Assembly: GCA_026261815.1 (NCBI GenBank) | Contig: JAMPIT010000350.1 | Span: 1,922,001-1,986,000 of the forward strand | Length of the DNA: 64,000 nt | From: Monarcha castaneiventris obscurior | Lineage: Eukaryota > Chordata > Aves > Passeriformes > Monarchidae | Direction of reading: 5' to 3' | Notes under the pieces: generated by a model | What the model was told of the DNA's origin: nothing | What the model saw: only the letters and a program-made list of their open reading frames with translations | Databases searched by the model: none | Position numbers and translations under genes: made by a program | Shown: one piece after another, positions 49,956-62,699 of the stretch | Layout of the letters: every line of letters begins with the position of its first letter | Position numbering within the stretch: the first letter of the stretch is position 1

Positions 49956-52559
49956 TCCTTGAGATTATAATTCCCAGGGCAGCTGCAGCCTGACAGTGAG
50001 CACTCAGAGAAATATGCAGTGAGCTCTCTGCTGGAACAGGAGTAGATTTCTCATTCATTCATAGGTAGATTTGAAGTAGCCCTTTAAAAAACTTCAGCAG
50101 CAAGAGGAGGTCAAAAACAAGTGAGCCCAGAAAACTGTAAACTGAAATCATTGCTAAGTACATACTAGAAGAACTAGGCAACAAATACTCCTATGCAAAA
50201 CCAAGTTTTTACAGGTATTTTGTGTCATGGCTAGGGCCAGATTTGGACCCATTTGTGCTGTTCCTAGCAATAATCTTTGCACTTAGAAGTATATAATCTT
50301 GTGTGCTGTGCATTGTCCATTTTCCTGCATTGTCTATCAAATGTCCTGCATCTGCTCTTGGGTTCATTGACTGTGTGGTGCTCAGATACGCAGCTGTCAC
50401 CTTATCAGATACAGAGATTGAGGTATGACCAAAGAGCTGATTATGACAGTGAGGTCAAGTCCAGAGCTGGCAATGCTGCTTTTAGCTTGGTGGGGTTGGG
50501 ACAGAGGATGTGACTGCAGAAGTTCCAGTAGGCCAAGGGTGATTTCCATTTTTACTGGAATAATAATAAGGGCATGCTTATCGCTCTGGATATTTATATG
50601 CTACAGCAGCATGGTTTATAAATAACTAGGGATCTCAGGGCAGCTATCAATGGCAGAGAAAAAGGAAGTTAGCCTTTCTCAGAGCTTAAAAAGTTGCTGC
50701 TTGTGATGCTTTTTGTACGATTAGAGCTGCAACAACAGTGTCTGTGGTCCAGCAGATCTGTTCAAGCAACTTGCTCACACCCCCTTTTTTTTAATGCTAT
50801 TTACTTTTCAGTACCCTGAGACAATCTCGTTCAGGGGTTAGTCTCATCTTTGCAATGCCAGACAATATTTTCTTGCAATTTGCAACCCTGCTTGCAGTCA
50901 GGTTAGTGGCCTCACTGCACTGACATGTTTGGACTGAGCTGCATTCCAGCCTCTGGCATGTCGGCAGCTTGGCAGATTTTTCTCCTGCATGGCTACTGTG
51001 ACAACCTGGAATTTAGGCAGGAATTAAAGTACTGATAATTCTTGGGAGCTCTCAACACTATTGTCCCACACATTTAGAGCTTGGCTGGGCAATGACCAGG
51101 GTGTACTAAAGAGGGTTGGTACTTTGGAAATATTCTCTTCAATGGAAAGGTCCCTACTGGCAGGATCAGAGACAATATGCCATGAAGCTTGGGGGACTAC
51201 TTTTAGTGACTGCAGTTGCTAGTTATGTAGAAATGCATTAAGGAACACAACCAGGAGATCTCTTGCTGTCCAAGAACCTGGGAAGTTCTGATACTGCTGC
51301 CTTGGGGTCAGAGTTAGTTTGTTGTTCACTTAATGAAAAGTCAGAGCCCTCTGGAGACTGGGTCTGTGGACTTTTTAGCCTTGGTGCTGGTTCCAGGTGC
51401 TGGCAGTGGCAGTCTAGGCATTGAGGCCATTAGGCAAACACAATGTCCTTGATCTGCAAAGACAGCAAAAGATCCCAGGGTGATAAGCAATAAGGTTTTG
51501 CATTGCTAAACCTTTTTCTCTTACTGTCTTACTCCTTGGCATCCTGGAATGAGATGTAAAATCCTATCCCCCTTTCAACTGCCTCTGAGGGCAGTGTGGC
51601 TGAGGGACTTCTTACCACTCATGCCGGGGACACTGTCTCTGTCTCTGTGATGAGTCTCAGATAAATGCCAGCAGAAGTAAGGAGGAAGAAGAAGCAGGAG
51701 TTCACTCTCTGTAATGCAGAGAGTGAACAAGCAGCTGGCGGGGATCTGGACACGTGTTCGGAACAGCAGGGACAAAGGCTGATGTGCTGTGTCTGGTGCT
51801 GTGCTGGTTTCTATGGATACCATGAGACTGGAGGTGCCCAGCAAGCCAGATGCTGGAGGTTGGTATATTGCTGGCTTATTGTCTGCAGTGACTTTCTGCT
51901 CAGTATCAGGCCTTTGTGAAAATCCTGAGGTGAAGTGACAAAAGGTAATGTTTGAACCGCCGTGCTAAATATTAGGAATTAAAACCCTACTAAGGAAGAG
52001 GGGGAGGATGTAGAAGATTGATTGGAACCAACTTCCAGAAGGACTGGAGTCCAGCTTTGTTGGTACAAAGTACCTCACCCCCAGTTTGTAGGCACTCCCT
52101 GGAGCACTGACAGTGGGAGCTATGTTGATATAGCCATATATAATCGTTGATGAATTCATTGTGAAATGTAATGTTCAGAAAAAGGGAACTTATTTCTCAG
52201 TGTTGGCCCCTAACTCATAAATTTTAAAATTAACCACATGCTATAAAAGTGATCCTCATTTTTATATCGACAAAGGAATATTTTAAGAGCAGTATTGCTT
52301 TCCACAGTGCAGAAGGGCTTTTACTGGTTTGATTTTCCTAAAATTTTATCATGTGTTAAGAGGTTAAAAAAGTCTCATTTAAGAGAAGCAACCAGTACTG
52401 GGACTGGACTGAGATTCTGGGTGAGGCTGCTGAGAAGCCCACAGAGGATCACGTCATCACATCCGAGGATGTTCCCAGCCTGCTCAGTCCCTCCAGAGGC
52501 AGAGGTCACTGCCTCCTGACTTCACAAGAACAGCTGAAAATGTCACACTGACAGACTTC
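49956..52559. other. Intergenic DNA, no gene recognised
   Basis: Short frames only, none resembling a known protein. No transposon is recognised. Confidence 0.5.
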
Positions 52560-53840
52560 CTTAGAAACCTTATCTAGACTATTCTTTTTGACTCCTGCTG
52601 TAACTCTGCTTATTTCTCCTCCCTTTCCTGTCCATGCATACTCTGCATTCTCATCCCTTTACAACTCTTCCCTTGCCTGCTGGTCTTCTACCTTCACCTG
52701 AACAGCTCAGAGCTAGTCCCACATCCCCATCCTTCTCTATTTATGCTGGTAAGCACCACAGCCACTCCTATTTCTGTCCTTTCTGCCTGACACTCATCCT
52801 CACTATTTTGTGATGTGTCTGCCTCTTCTCCACCTTCTTCTGCTGTCTTTGTAACACCAAATTAATCTAAAAATGTCACTGTCAGCTGCAACATTCCCCT
52901 GTGTTGCTCTTTGTAACTCCTCATTCTTCCAGATAAACATCTCACCTTTCCATGAGTCTTTTGGCTCACTTCACAAAGTATCCTTCCATCAGATTTCTTT
53001 TTCTCATGAAGGATCTTACCAGTCCCTACAGAATATAGCCCAACTTCCCCCATTATCCATCTTATATTTCTTCTTCCTGTACTCAACAGCCATCAAAAAT
53101 GCAGTTTGTCTTCTGCTCTCTCCTTATAGTAACTCCATTTCCACATATGGTCTACTGACCTCTTGTGCCCGATTTATTATTCCTCCTCTCTCCATCTCAA
53201 TCCATTCTCTTACTCTGTTTGCCTGTCCTCCAGCTCTTTCCCTATACACAGCAAGCTTTAGCACATTCCAGCCTGTTAAAAAAAGAAAACCTTTGGGTCT
53301 ATACTTTGATGTCGTCACCCACTTTCCTGCACCCTGAAGTTCAATCACTGCAGTTCAGAATTTGCTCCTGTAATTGTATTTTTTTTTCTGTCTCACTCTT
53401 GCCTCCCTCTACTCTGTTTTCCTCCCTACTGCTAACTCATCACACACATCAAGCTGCCTTTAATGCTCTCCTCCTGGCCAAAGCCCAAAGTTGTTTGTTC
53501 CCACTTACACTCTTCAGCCCCTCGGGAGCCATTCTCTTCTTGAAATTTTGTGCTTTTTTCTGTCTGAAGTGCTTTTTTTCTCCTTAACCTCTGCTTACTT
53601 TGCTAGTAAGTCTTCCAGATTGCCTTTCAGGGAGTCATCTCTTTGTATGAATTTCATGAGTCCCTTTTCTTAGTGTCCCACTCTTCTCTTTGCAGACCAT
53701 GGATTTTGGGGAAATTTCTTATGAACTTAACTATCGTCTCCTTGAGGCTATCACAGATTCTCAGAGGACTTTCCAAGCTAAAACTTCAGCCTGCTAGATA
53801 CATAATTTTGAAGATGGTCATCAGTTCCAGCCCACACAGC
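52560..53840 (+). other. Strongly pyrimidine-biased block
   Basis: For about 1.3 kb the plus strand is dominated by C and T, with frequent TTCTCC, CCTTTCC and TCTGCC motifs, against balanced flanks. The bias keeps purine stops rare, which explains long frames such as 52873-53337 and 53165-53587; their translations are serine-, leucine-, proline- and phenylalanine-rich and not gene-like. The block could be an old repeat or a strand-asymmetric transcribed tract. Confidence 0.6.
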
Positions 53841-56029
53841 TTATGACCTTCACTTCCAAGCATTTTAAGTTACTAAACCATCTGTTTGGTCGCTTACAGG
53901 CATTATCTGGGTTTGCATGTTCTATGGAAGTGTCTCTATACATTTTTACAGCTGGGCCCTGCCTACACTGTGGGTAATACAAGGACTGGTAAGGGTCTTT
54001 CTGTATAATACTTCATTTCTAAGTCTTGTTCACCAGGGTGGGTTGGCACCATCAGCCCTCTAACAAAAGTTAAACAATCTCTTCTGCTGACTGAGTTGCC
54101 AAATTTAGACCCTGTGAAGGCCCAACAAGAAGTTTTCAGGATAATGATGGTTTCCATTTGGTGAAAGTCAATGTTGATTTCTGCTTCTAAATTATCTCCA
54201 GCTTCTTCAAATCCCTGCTTTAAATCTGCTCATCAACTTGAAAATATGAGTTACTTAGAAAACTGAGAGATCAGTTTCGCATAGAAGCAGGTGCTACTCA
54301 GCTTTTTCCTAGAACTAACCTTCATGTAAACGTGCTTATATATTGATTTAGTTTAATGCTACTGAGAACCTTTCTTTAGCATAATTTTAAGCAGAATTTC
54401 ATAGCAAATTTCTTGAGACATACTTAAAATATCATTTGAAAGATAACTGTCTTAAAAGGTGTAAACTTGAAAGGTGCTTGGGTTGCACTCTATAAGGTCA
54501 GTGATGAAAAATGAAGCAGGGCTATGCATATTAAGTATCTCACAAATAAACACACATTATGAAGAGATCCTGACCCAGAAACCTGTTTGGTTCTGGGACA
54601 GATTCCAAGGACAAACAGAGCACTTTTCCTGTAAAAATAAAATATTTTTTTCATGATAGATTGGTTACTATCATCCAGACATGGCAGACTGAAAGTGTAC
54701 TTTGCCTTTTTCATGGCTCAGAAATATTTTTTTTCCTTGAATGAAAAGTTTCGTTAAACACTGAGTCCTTGAATTCACTGTTGTTCTGGTTCTGGTCTTA
54801 AAGTTATTTTATTTCATTTCATTTTCTGAGCCATTTCTGCATTCTGCTGCAGTCAATAGTGTTGACACATCTCCATACACTGGAATTTGCTCACTTCAGG
54901 ATGCTTATCTTCCTGCAGCAGGAGCCCTGTTGCACCAAGCCCCTGTGCCACAGTGTCTCTGGCCAGATTTTCTTCTATTTGTTTGCTGAGTCTTTCTGCA
55001 TTTTCCTCCCTCAATGATCATGGAACAGATCAGTGGGTATCTTACTGCCTCCCTGGACCAAAAGGGGCAGGCTTGCAGAATACATCCATGCTTGACTTAT
55101 AAACATTTTGTACTAGAAAAATAACAAATTACTATCTATGATATGCACAGGGAACTTGCTTATATTTAGATGTTTTCAGCTATTGACAAAGAATGAAAAC
55201 TTTTGCCTGCAGGGAGTTCTAGCTGCTCTCCTCACCAGGATTTTATTCCTCTTTGATCTTGCAGTCAGAGCCCTCCATTCAGCACTTGGCTAGTGGGATG
55301 GTCTTTTGGCCACCAGTGGTCAATTGAACTTTTCAAGCTCTGCTTTCCAGGCTAAGATGCCTAATTTTTACATATAAGAAATGAAATTCTGTCTATTAGT
55401 GTCAAAGTGCAATTTATTGGCTGTCCTTATACATGCACCAAACACGGATAACACCAAAGAGAAGAGCTAAAGGGTTAAATATAAAATAGTAGTCACCAAG
55501 CAGCTATTTTCCCTTCTGTGTGGAGCGCTGTGTTATCAAGAGATAGGCGTGAATGACACAGTGAAGTGGGCCCAGGAAGCATAATCAGCTTCATGTCCCT
55601 TTCTCCTGCAAGCTCAGCTGCTCTGTTTAAAGAAAGACTGTGAAGTACAGGACACCAAGCCAGAAAAGCACATTCTGAGTATCACAAATCCAGCTGATTG
55701 TTGACTTGACTGCACATTTTCCTGTATGTCTGAGTTCATATCCTATGCCAAGGAATTGCAAACTGTTGGCATATGTCAGCCCAATGTTTCTGAAGGTCAC
55801 TACTCTGGCTTGGAGCAACCCTTTCTAAAAATGACCTCCTGCCAAGACTAGATTCACACTGCAGGCAAGCTTTGGCACTTACTGCCCTTCTTATGAAGTA
55901 AGGGTAGTACCTTACTTTTACATGGCTTTTCTCCAAAAAGATTCCCTAGTATTTTAGTGCTTTGTGCTCAGTGTTAATCCAACAGCGATGAAGCCTCACT
56001 TCTCTTAGCAATGTCTTCATGTTAACCTT
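53841..56029. other. Intergenic DNA, no gene recognised
   Basis: AT-rich; no gene, transposon or array is recognised. Confidence 0.5.
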
Positions 56030-56140
56030 GAGGAAGTCCTGCCACTGCCCAGTACCTCCCTTACCCCATCTGCAAAAGGGACCCATGACATTCATCTGCC
56101 TTAAGAAGGGCTTTCATGTCTGCAGATGAGAAGCTTTATG
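56030..56140 (+). repeat. Possible fossil MIR-like SINE
   Basis: CCTCCCTTACCCCATCTGCA followed by AAAGGGACCCATGACATTCA and CTGCCTTAAGAAGGG parallels the MIR series TTTCCCCATCTGTAAAATGG, GGATAATGATA and ACCTGCCTCACAGGG. Agreement is partial. Chance similarity cannot be excluded. Confidence 0.35.
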
Positions 56141-57005
56141 CTGTATAGAGATACTTTCACTCATGGGAAAGGATGCTGAATTTTTAAGAATGGACTATGG
56201 TAATTAGTATAAGCTTTCTCTTATATACAAACATAGAATAATAGTTCAAATTGAGCAAATATGATTTAGCAAATTGAATATGATGGGGAAAATACAAGTC
56301 TGGCAGAAAACGACCTATGAAAAAAATACTTATTTCTAATCAGAACACTGCTGATTCTCTATGTCACTTCATCCCTTCCTACAGCTCTAAAAATCCCTGC
56401 CCTGCGTCTGTAGCTTCACTAACTAGCTACAGACATCTCAAAGTCTGCCATATTGTTCCATGATATTTAACATAGTCATCTTTCATATGAATTATGTGTC
56501 AACAGGTCCCTAAGATACAAACCAGGGTAATTTTAGAGAAATGCTCCAAACTGTGGAAGAATTTGAAGACCTTCCATGAACAATGGATGTTCAGCATAAC
56601 AAAGAAAGCACCGAAATGTGGCTGAGTGGGACGGCAAAATGAGCTGAGAGGCAAACTTGTGCTTCTCCAGGCTCTTTTTGTCCATCCTGAGGAGGAAACT
56701 CTGTGTTACTGGTTACCTGTGTTAACTGCTGTTTCATGCACCAGAAAACAGCAAGAAATTTTCCACACTTTGAAAGACTGCATTTTGTGGGATCTGTCAA
56801 GAAGGTGGTCTTATTTTTGAAAAATCCCTATTATTGCAGGAAGTTTGACGCTGTTTAGGCACCAAAAGCCAGGACCTTCCTAGCAAGAGCGTCCTGCAAA
56901 GAACAGCTCTCTTAGGGGCCAAGGCAGCCTCCCTGCACAGCTGTGAGCCCAGCAAGTGGAGCCATTTCTCAGCTACAAGTGATTCCAGCTGTTGTGATTC
57001 ACCTT

Positions 57006-57359
57006 TGTGAGATCACCCGAGGCAAACTCGGGGACAGCGAGACAGGAGCCGTGTGTGGCAGTGCCACAGAGGCAGTCTTATTGTCCAGCAGTCCCTGGGA
57101 AAAGAAGACCAGAACACTACACCCACATTCAGGGCAGACCCAGGGCCTTTTTATGGGAAAGGCAGGGGGTGGGGTAGAACCCAATTTACCAACTGGATAC
57201 AAGGCATTACCATAGAGAAACAAGGCATGCTGGGGGTGGTTCAGTCTCTCACCTTAACCTAGAGAGAGGTTTCCTATCTCTTAGTCCTTTTGCCCGAAAA
57301 GTTTTGTTCTGCAAAGGAGTGCGGAGTGTTCTTGAGCTAAAGGCTTAGCGCCTTCCACA
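57006..57359 (-). mobile_element. Solo LTR of an endogenous retrovirus, antisense
   Basis: On the minus strand the element begins TGTGGAAGG and ends GATCTCACA, so it has TG...CA ends with a TGTG/CACA inverted repeat. It is 354 bases long. A TATA-like CCCATAAAAAGGCCC (plus-strand 57143-57157) lies in the middle, and a possible AATAAG signal follows some 80 bases later, which is the normal LTR order. The flanks are ACCTT (57001-57005) and ACCTA (57360-57364), a 5-base target duplication with one change. No internal retroviral sequence or second LTR is present, so this is a recombined solo LTR. The family is not identified. Confidence 0.75.
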
Positions 57360-60300
57360 ACCTATGTCTGGCGTAAAATCCGAGCACAATGGCTTCATGA
57401 AACTAGGACAAATAACACAGGCAAAAGGAGCTTATGGTCATGTCTCTTCAGGAGGTTACTGCTGAAAATGTGTTTCAAGATCAAGACAATTATTTTTATA
57501 ATGTGTAATTGATTCTGCATTCTTAGACTGTCTTTTAGATCCTATTAACGCTGCCCCAGAATCTTTCTGTGGGAAATATCTACCTACAGTTGGTTTTAGA
57601 AAGCAACTGCAGATGGTCATCTGTTTTTGGAGGATCTCAGAAAGTAGAGAACAAGTGCTTTGGAGTAGGCTTGGACATGAACTAGACCTTGGACAGGATG
57701 GCACTGGGGGACTGGCAGCCTCTGGGCTGTGGAGGTGACTCTGTCCAGCCTGCAGCAACAGAAATGGTGCCCAGCTGTTCATCTCCCTAGTCCTATGCAG
57801 ATGTTGACAACTTGTTGACAGTGCTAGTGATGAGGTCAAGGACTGAAAGTGCAACAACACTCAGTCTTTCACTCACTCTTTCTCCTCTGTTATGCCAGCA
57901 CTTGAGATCCCAGCTGGAAGTACTCTGAACTGGTGGGGATGAAAAAGGATGCTTCTGGTCTGTTGAAGAAGACTTCAGCATCATCAAATTGCTGTTCCCA
58001 GTAGACAGCAACTTTCAGCTTTGACAGAACACTTGAGGGAAAATGGTTAACAGAAAGAGAAAGCTGAAATGTTTTAGTATCTTGTTGGGAAGTTATTTTG
58101 GCGTTGGATTCAGATGGTAAAATATGATGCTTCCTTTGATTCTGTGCCACATAGAGGGGGATTGGAGATGATTTCTCCCAGAACAAACCAGCAGTGGATG
58201 CTGCACAGATCTGAGTGGTGTGCTGCAGCTACAGGCTGATGTTAAACTAGAACACCAAGAGAGGCTGAGGGATGCAAGGATGAATAATGCAAAGATGAAG
58301 ACATGCAAAGACATTGAAAAGACACAGTGATGAGAGATGTAAAGATAGAACAGATAACAAGTTGGATGCCAGCACATGAGGTTTGGAAGTTACATTGTGG
58401 CTACTGCCCAGAAAAGAAGCTGTTTCTTTCAGCTTTAATTTTAGAGAAAATAAAAAGTTATTCAAATGAGATAAAAAGTAGGATGTTGTAGCATTTTATC
58501 ATTTTGATACCTAAAACTCCATTTAACGTTGTTGTGTTTACTACATTGGCCTCATGCAGGTTGCAAAATAAATGTCTAAAACTGCTAGAGACAAAGCAAA
58601 CAACATCATTAGGGCAATTAGCACAGACTGTCCTGGCACGTGGCACTAATTTACTTGAACATCAACACTACCATCTTTTTGTTCATAGTCTGTACACAGG
58701 ATATCTGCTGCCAGGAAGATACTTTAAGAAGGAACAAGTTATTGCTGTCTTAGACAAAATAAGTGACGAACAAAAGAAAACCACAATCCACAATTGTTTT
58801 CTGAGAAAATAAACCTGGTCCCCTTTATCTAAACTGTTGGTATATTTCAATTTCTCAGTTGGGTTTTTTGCTGTTTTTTTTTTAATACACTTTATAATGG
58901 CAAGCCCCGAACACCCCCCTAAATTCATTTTTGCTTGAAGAAGCGCATGAGGCCACACACAGCTGTTGTAGGGTTTCTGTGCCTCCATCCTGCCCCAGCC
59001 TGAGTGGAGGCATGTTAGAATCACTTCAACAACTCCCATTCAGAAAGAAATGACCCTATGGTCAGAAAAGAGAGTCAGAATATTGTAAGCAGGCAACTAA
59101 GTCTCCTGCCCTGCTATGATCAACCTATTTTTCATTTTAGTAATCTCTGTAGCTTTTGCAGAGGATTCGTTCTCTCAGAGATTTTTTTATCAATACCACT
59201 GGCTCTGCTTTGCCAAGAAGAAAAAAAAAACAAGAGAAAAAGTTCATTTGCTAGTATTTGAGCTTGAATTAAATTTGCTAGAATTTTTATTTGTATAAGC
59301 CCCACATTACTTTGGAACAAACAGAGCCAGATAATTTCAGGAAGAATTCATTTAGTGTGAAATGACTCAACATGGCAAAAATGTGCTTGATGCAAAGTCT
59401 GATTCTCTTTTCACAACTTGTCTGCCTAGGAACCATGTGTTTGAAAATCCAGGTATCTGCAAGGTCTTTCTAAAATTATACCCCTTCCCCCTCCTCCTCC
59501 CCCAGATGCTCCCTCATAGGTAGTTTCAAAATGGGATAGAACCATGAAGGAGGTGCATATGCTGAACACTGTCCCAGTAGCACGCGTTGAACAGGTGGGG
59601 TAGCAAGAAACATCGCTGAATTATCTTTAGCATGAAAAACAGCTTTCCAGTTTATGGGTTTGATCCAGAAGTCTTAAAGCCTTCTTCACATTTCTACAAG
59701 ACTGGGATCAAACGGAAATAAATTTATGCCAAAGGAATAAAACTGCTTTTAAATTATAGCCAAAAGATATGTTTCCACACTCTTGATTTTTCCTTCTATT
59801 ATTTCTCATGCTTTATATGTATTCACATTGCCAAGAAAATAAAGAATTATTCTGAATTTCAGAAGAACCTACCTTCTGGAGACCTGAACAAACTTTCCTC
59901 TGCTGGGGAAAGTAATTATTCTGTCTAATTCTGGTCCTACCTGGCTTTTCCATGTACACAAACCAGAAGTCTGTGTTGTTCATCTTTTCACACCTCAGAT
60001 ACAGCCACGAGTCTACCTGATTATTTAAGGTTTTGTATGTCTGTGGTCCCATACGCCCTGCTAGGCTCCTACTTCTCTCAGAAAATGTCAAGGAACAACA
60101 ACAGCTCCTTTCCCAAAAATTCCATGTGCTTTACTCCTCCCTCCCCAGAGAGCTGATCACACCTGCTACGACTTCTGAAGGGCTCACTCAGAAGCCCAAG
60201 AACAGCTGCCAGTAAAGCCCAGAGCAGTTCATCTAATGCAGAGGATGACTGGACTGGGGAATCGCAAGTAGCTTTCTAAAAGCCCATCTACAACAGACAA

Positions 60301-62699
60301 ACGTGTTTCAGGGCACAAACACGTGCAAGTCTAGTCCTCAGGTCCATGTCTTACTCCCACACCCCATATTCCCATGCGAAGGGAGGAACAGATCCCGTTC
60401 ACTGCTGGTTGCCAAAGTGGCACACAGCTGGCCCATCCCATTCAAGCAGGCTCATCCAGTAGCCAGTGGGGAGACAGATAGTGATTTACTCCTCAGTCCT
60501 CTGATGCCCCGGTGCATGACAAACTCTTTATTTTTCCCATCTTTTCCTCTGGCAAGTGCTTTCCTAACCAAGGGCAGTGGTGTCAGGGGTTCCCCAGGAT
60601 TGGGGAGCCATGGGCAGGAAACCCACCCAGCTCCCACACAAGGATATAGGGCCTCAGTATCCTTTAGGAAAAATAGGAGCAATCCTTTTCTACGGTCATA
60701 TTTGTCGAATAAATAATTCACTTTTCTGGCTTGTTTCTTTGCTTGTCATACAGCAATCACAGTTTTAGTGCTTTGCCTTAGTTATGAGGCTCTACAGGCA
60801 TCCTTCCTGCCATTTAAACTGTTCATACTGCTTTTGTTAATCACTGTTCCACGAAGGTCAGAGGTTTAAAAGACACTGATATCACGTAATGTCCCCACCC
60901 AACATCAGCAGAATAGAGCTGCCAAGAGCAAACCAGCTGGATGTGAAGGCCGTGATCACTGTAAGGACATTAGATGAAGCTACCTACAGTGCAGTAAAAT
61001 GCTTTTCTCTGAGAAACCTGTGCTAAGGCAAAAAGATGCCAACTGCTGAATGATGAAGATAGGTCTTTCTAGTTTCCCGTGTAGTATCTGGGTTTGTAAG
61101 CTTCTGCTCACATGGAAAACAGAATCCTTGCTCTTGAGGAGGTAACAAGGATAAATCACCAGGTGTCCTCTGACATTTCCCTTCCTCCAGCTTCAGAGGC
61201 CAACACCTTGCCTTGGACATTAATTCTCCTGGGAGCTCAGGAAGAAAATGTTGCATGCTGATGATGCAATGAAGAACAAACTGTTGTTCCACTCTAAATG
61301 AACTTTGAGTTGTTCAGGGAATTCTTTTCGTCCTTGACTGATCTTCCCTTTAGCTCCTTTAGGCCTTTCCAATTTTGTGTTTTCAAACACAAAAAAATTT
61401 CCATGCTGACCGTTTAGATGGGGCACTATATTGCAAGGTTCTAGCAGTATTGTCTTTAGTTCAGCAGTAAATCATGCAACTCCAGGATGTGGGAAACTGT
61501 GGACGTGATTTCTGGTAACACACAGTAGTATTCCTTTCTTGTTGACCTTAATTTCCCTTTCCTTCTAGCAGAGTTATGTGAAAATGTTTCTGATCTGAAG
61601 CCACATTTTGAACTCATTTTGCTGTCATCACTATAAAGGAGGCAGAAATCAATGAAGCAGAGAAAGCACTGTGGGCACAGCAATCAGCAGCCACATTCTT
61701 CATTCCACCCATGCTTTTTGCAGGCTTGTCCCTCAAGTGCAGAACGTTGCACCATGCTCTTGCCAGGTATTCATGAAATAATGGTAGAAATGGGTCTCCA
61801 TCAAGTAAAAGCCTGTATGAAAAAGGCAAGTGATATGTAGCCGACATGTGAATTGTATTTCCTGGCTGCAGAGCTACAGATTTTCTGATGTGCAGCCAGG
61901 TCTGTGTCTGTCTTCTCTAGTAATTCCTGTTTCACCATAGACGTCCTGTCTGCACTTCCCTGTCTCCAGGGCACACAGTAGTTCTCTTGGATTTCAGAGT
62001 TTTTTATGCTAATTTGATGTAATGATTTCCTCTGTGAATTCTGGTGCACATGAATGTTAATTAGTTGCAAACTTTGTAAATATACTCTTAAAAGAATTTG
62101 ATTGTAATCAGCATAAAAGACATCAAGAACTTAGGGAAAATTTTCTATATACAATCAACATAAGAATGATTTTATGATTGTTGAACTAGAGAAAGCCTCA
62201 GACACAGGTTTAGGCTCCAGCTTTGCTGCTGGCTCCCTGTCAAACCTGAGCTGAGTTATTCACTGTCTTTCACTGCAGAATTATTGCTTTTTTCTTTCCT
62301 TCTCACTCTTCTGTTTTGTCCTGATTTCTCAGATTAGAAAAGCCTCAACTTTATAATTCTCTTAAAATGTGCATTTATAAAGCTTGAATGTGAGAGGACA
62401 CTGAGGTGCAGCTGTGTTGTTCATGATTACTTTGTCAGTCTTATGCTTCACTTGACAAGAAAGACAGTGCTGCAGAACATCCAGTTATACACTGGTTTGA
62501 TTTGGTTTACTTGTAGCTCTTCAACAGGCTTGGAATAGCAGGAGTCTGCAGAAGCATGTAAGCAAGAAAAAAGAAACCTTTTTCTGAGGACATCAGCCCA
62601 CCTTGTCTGCTGCAACAAAAAAAGAATAGATTCAAGAGGAAGTAATGTTTGACCACTTGACAAACTTTTAGGATGAGATGAGTGGTTTGTTAGGAGGGG
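57360..62699. other. Intergenic DNA, no gene recognised
   Basis: Mostly AT-rich, with a short C/T-only run at about 59481-59505. The longest frames (for example 58504-58812) have no recognisable domain. Nothing else is supported. Confidence 0.5.

Noticed and set aside
52873..53587. Frames of 154 and 140 codons
   Set aside because: They overlap each other in different frames and are explained by the pyrimidine bias of the block.
58504..58812. 102-codon frame with a normal-looking composition
   Set aside because: No recognised family, no splice or promoter context, and the length is not exceptional for intergenic DNA. Conservation across birds would be needed to revive it.
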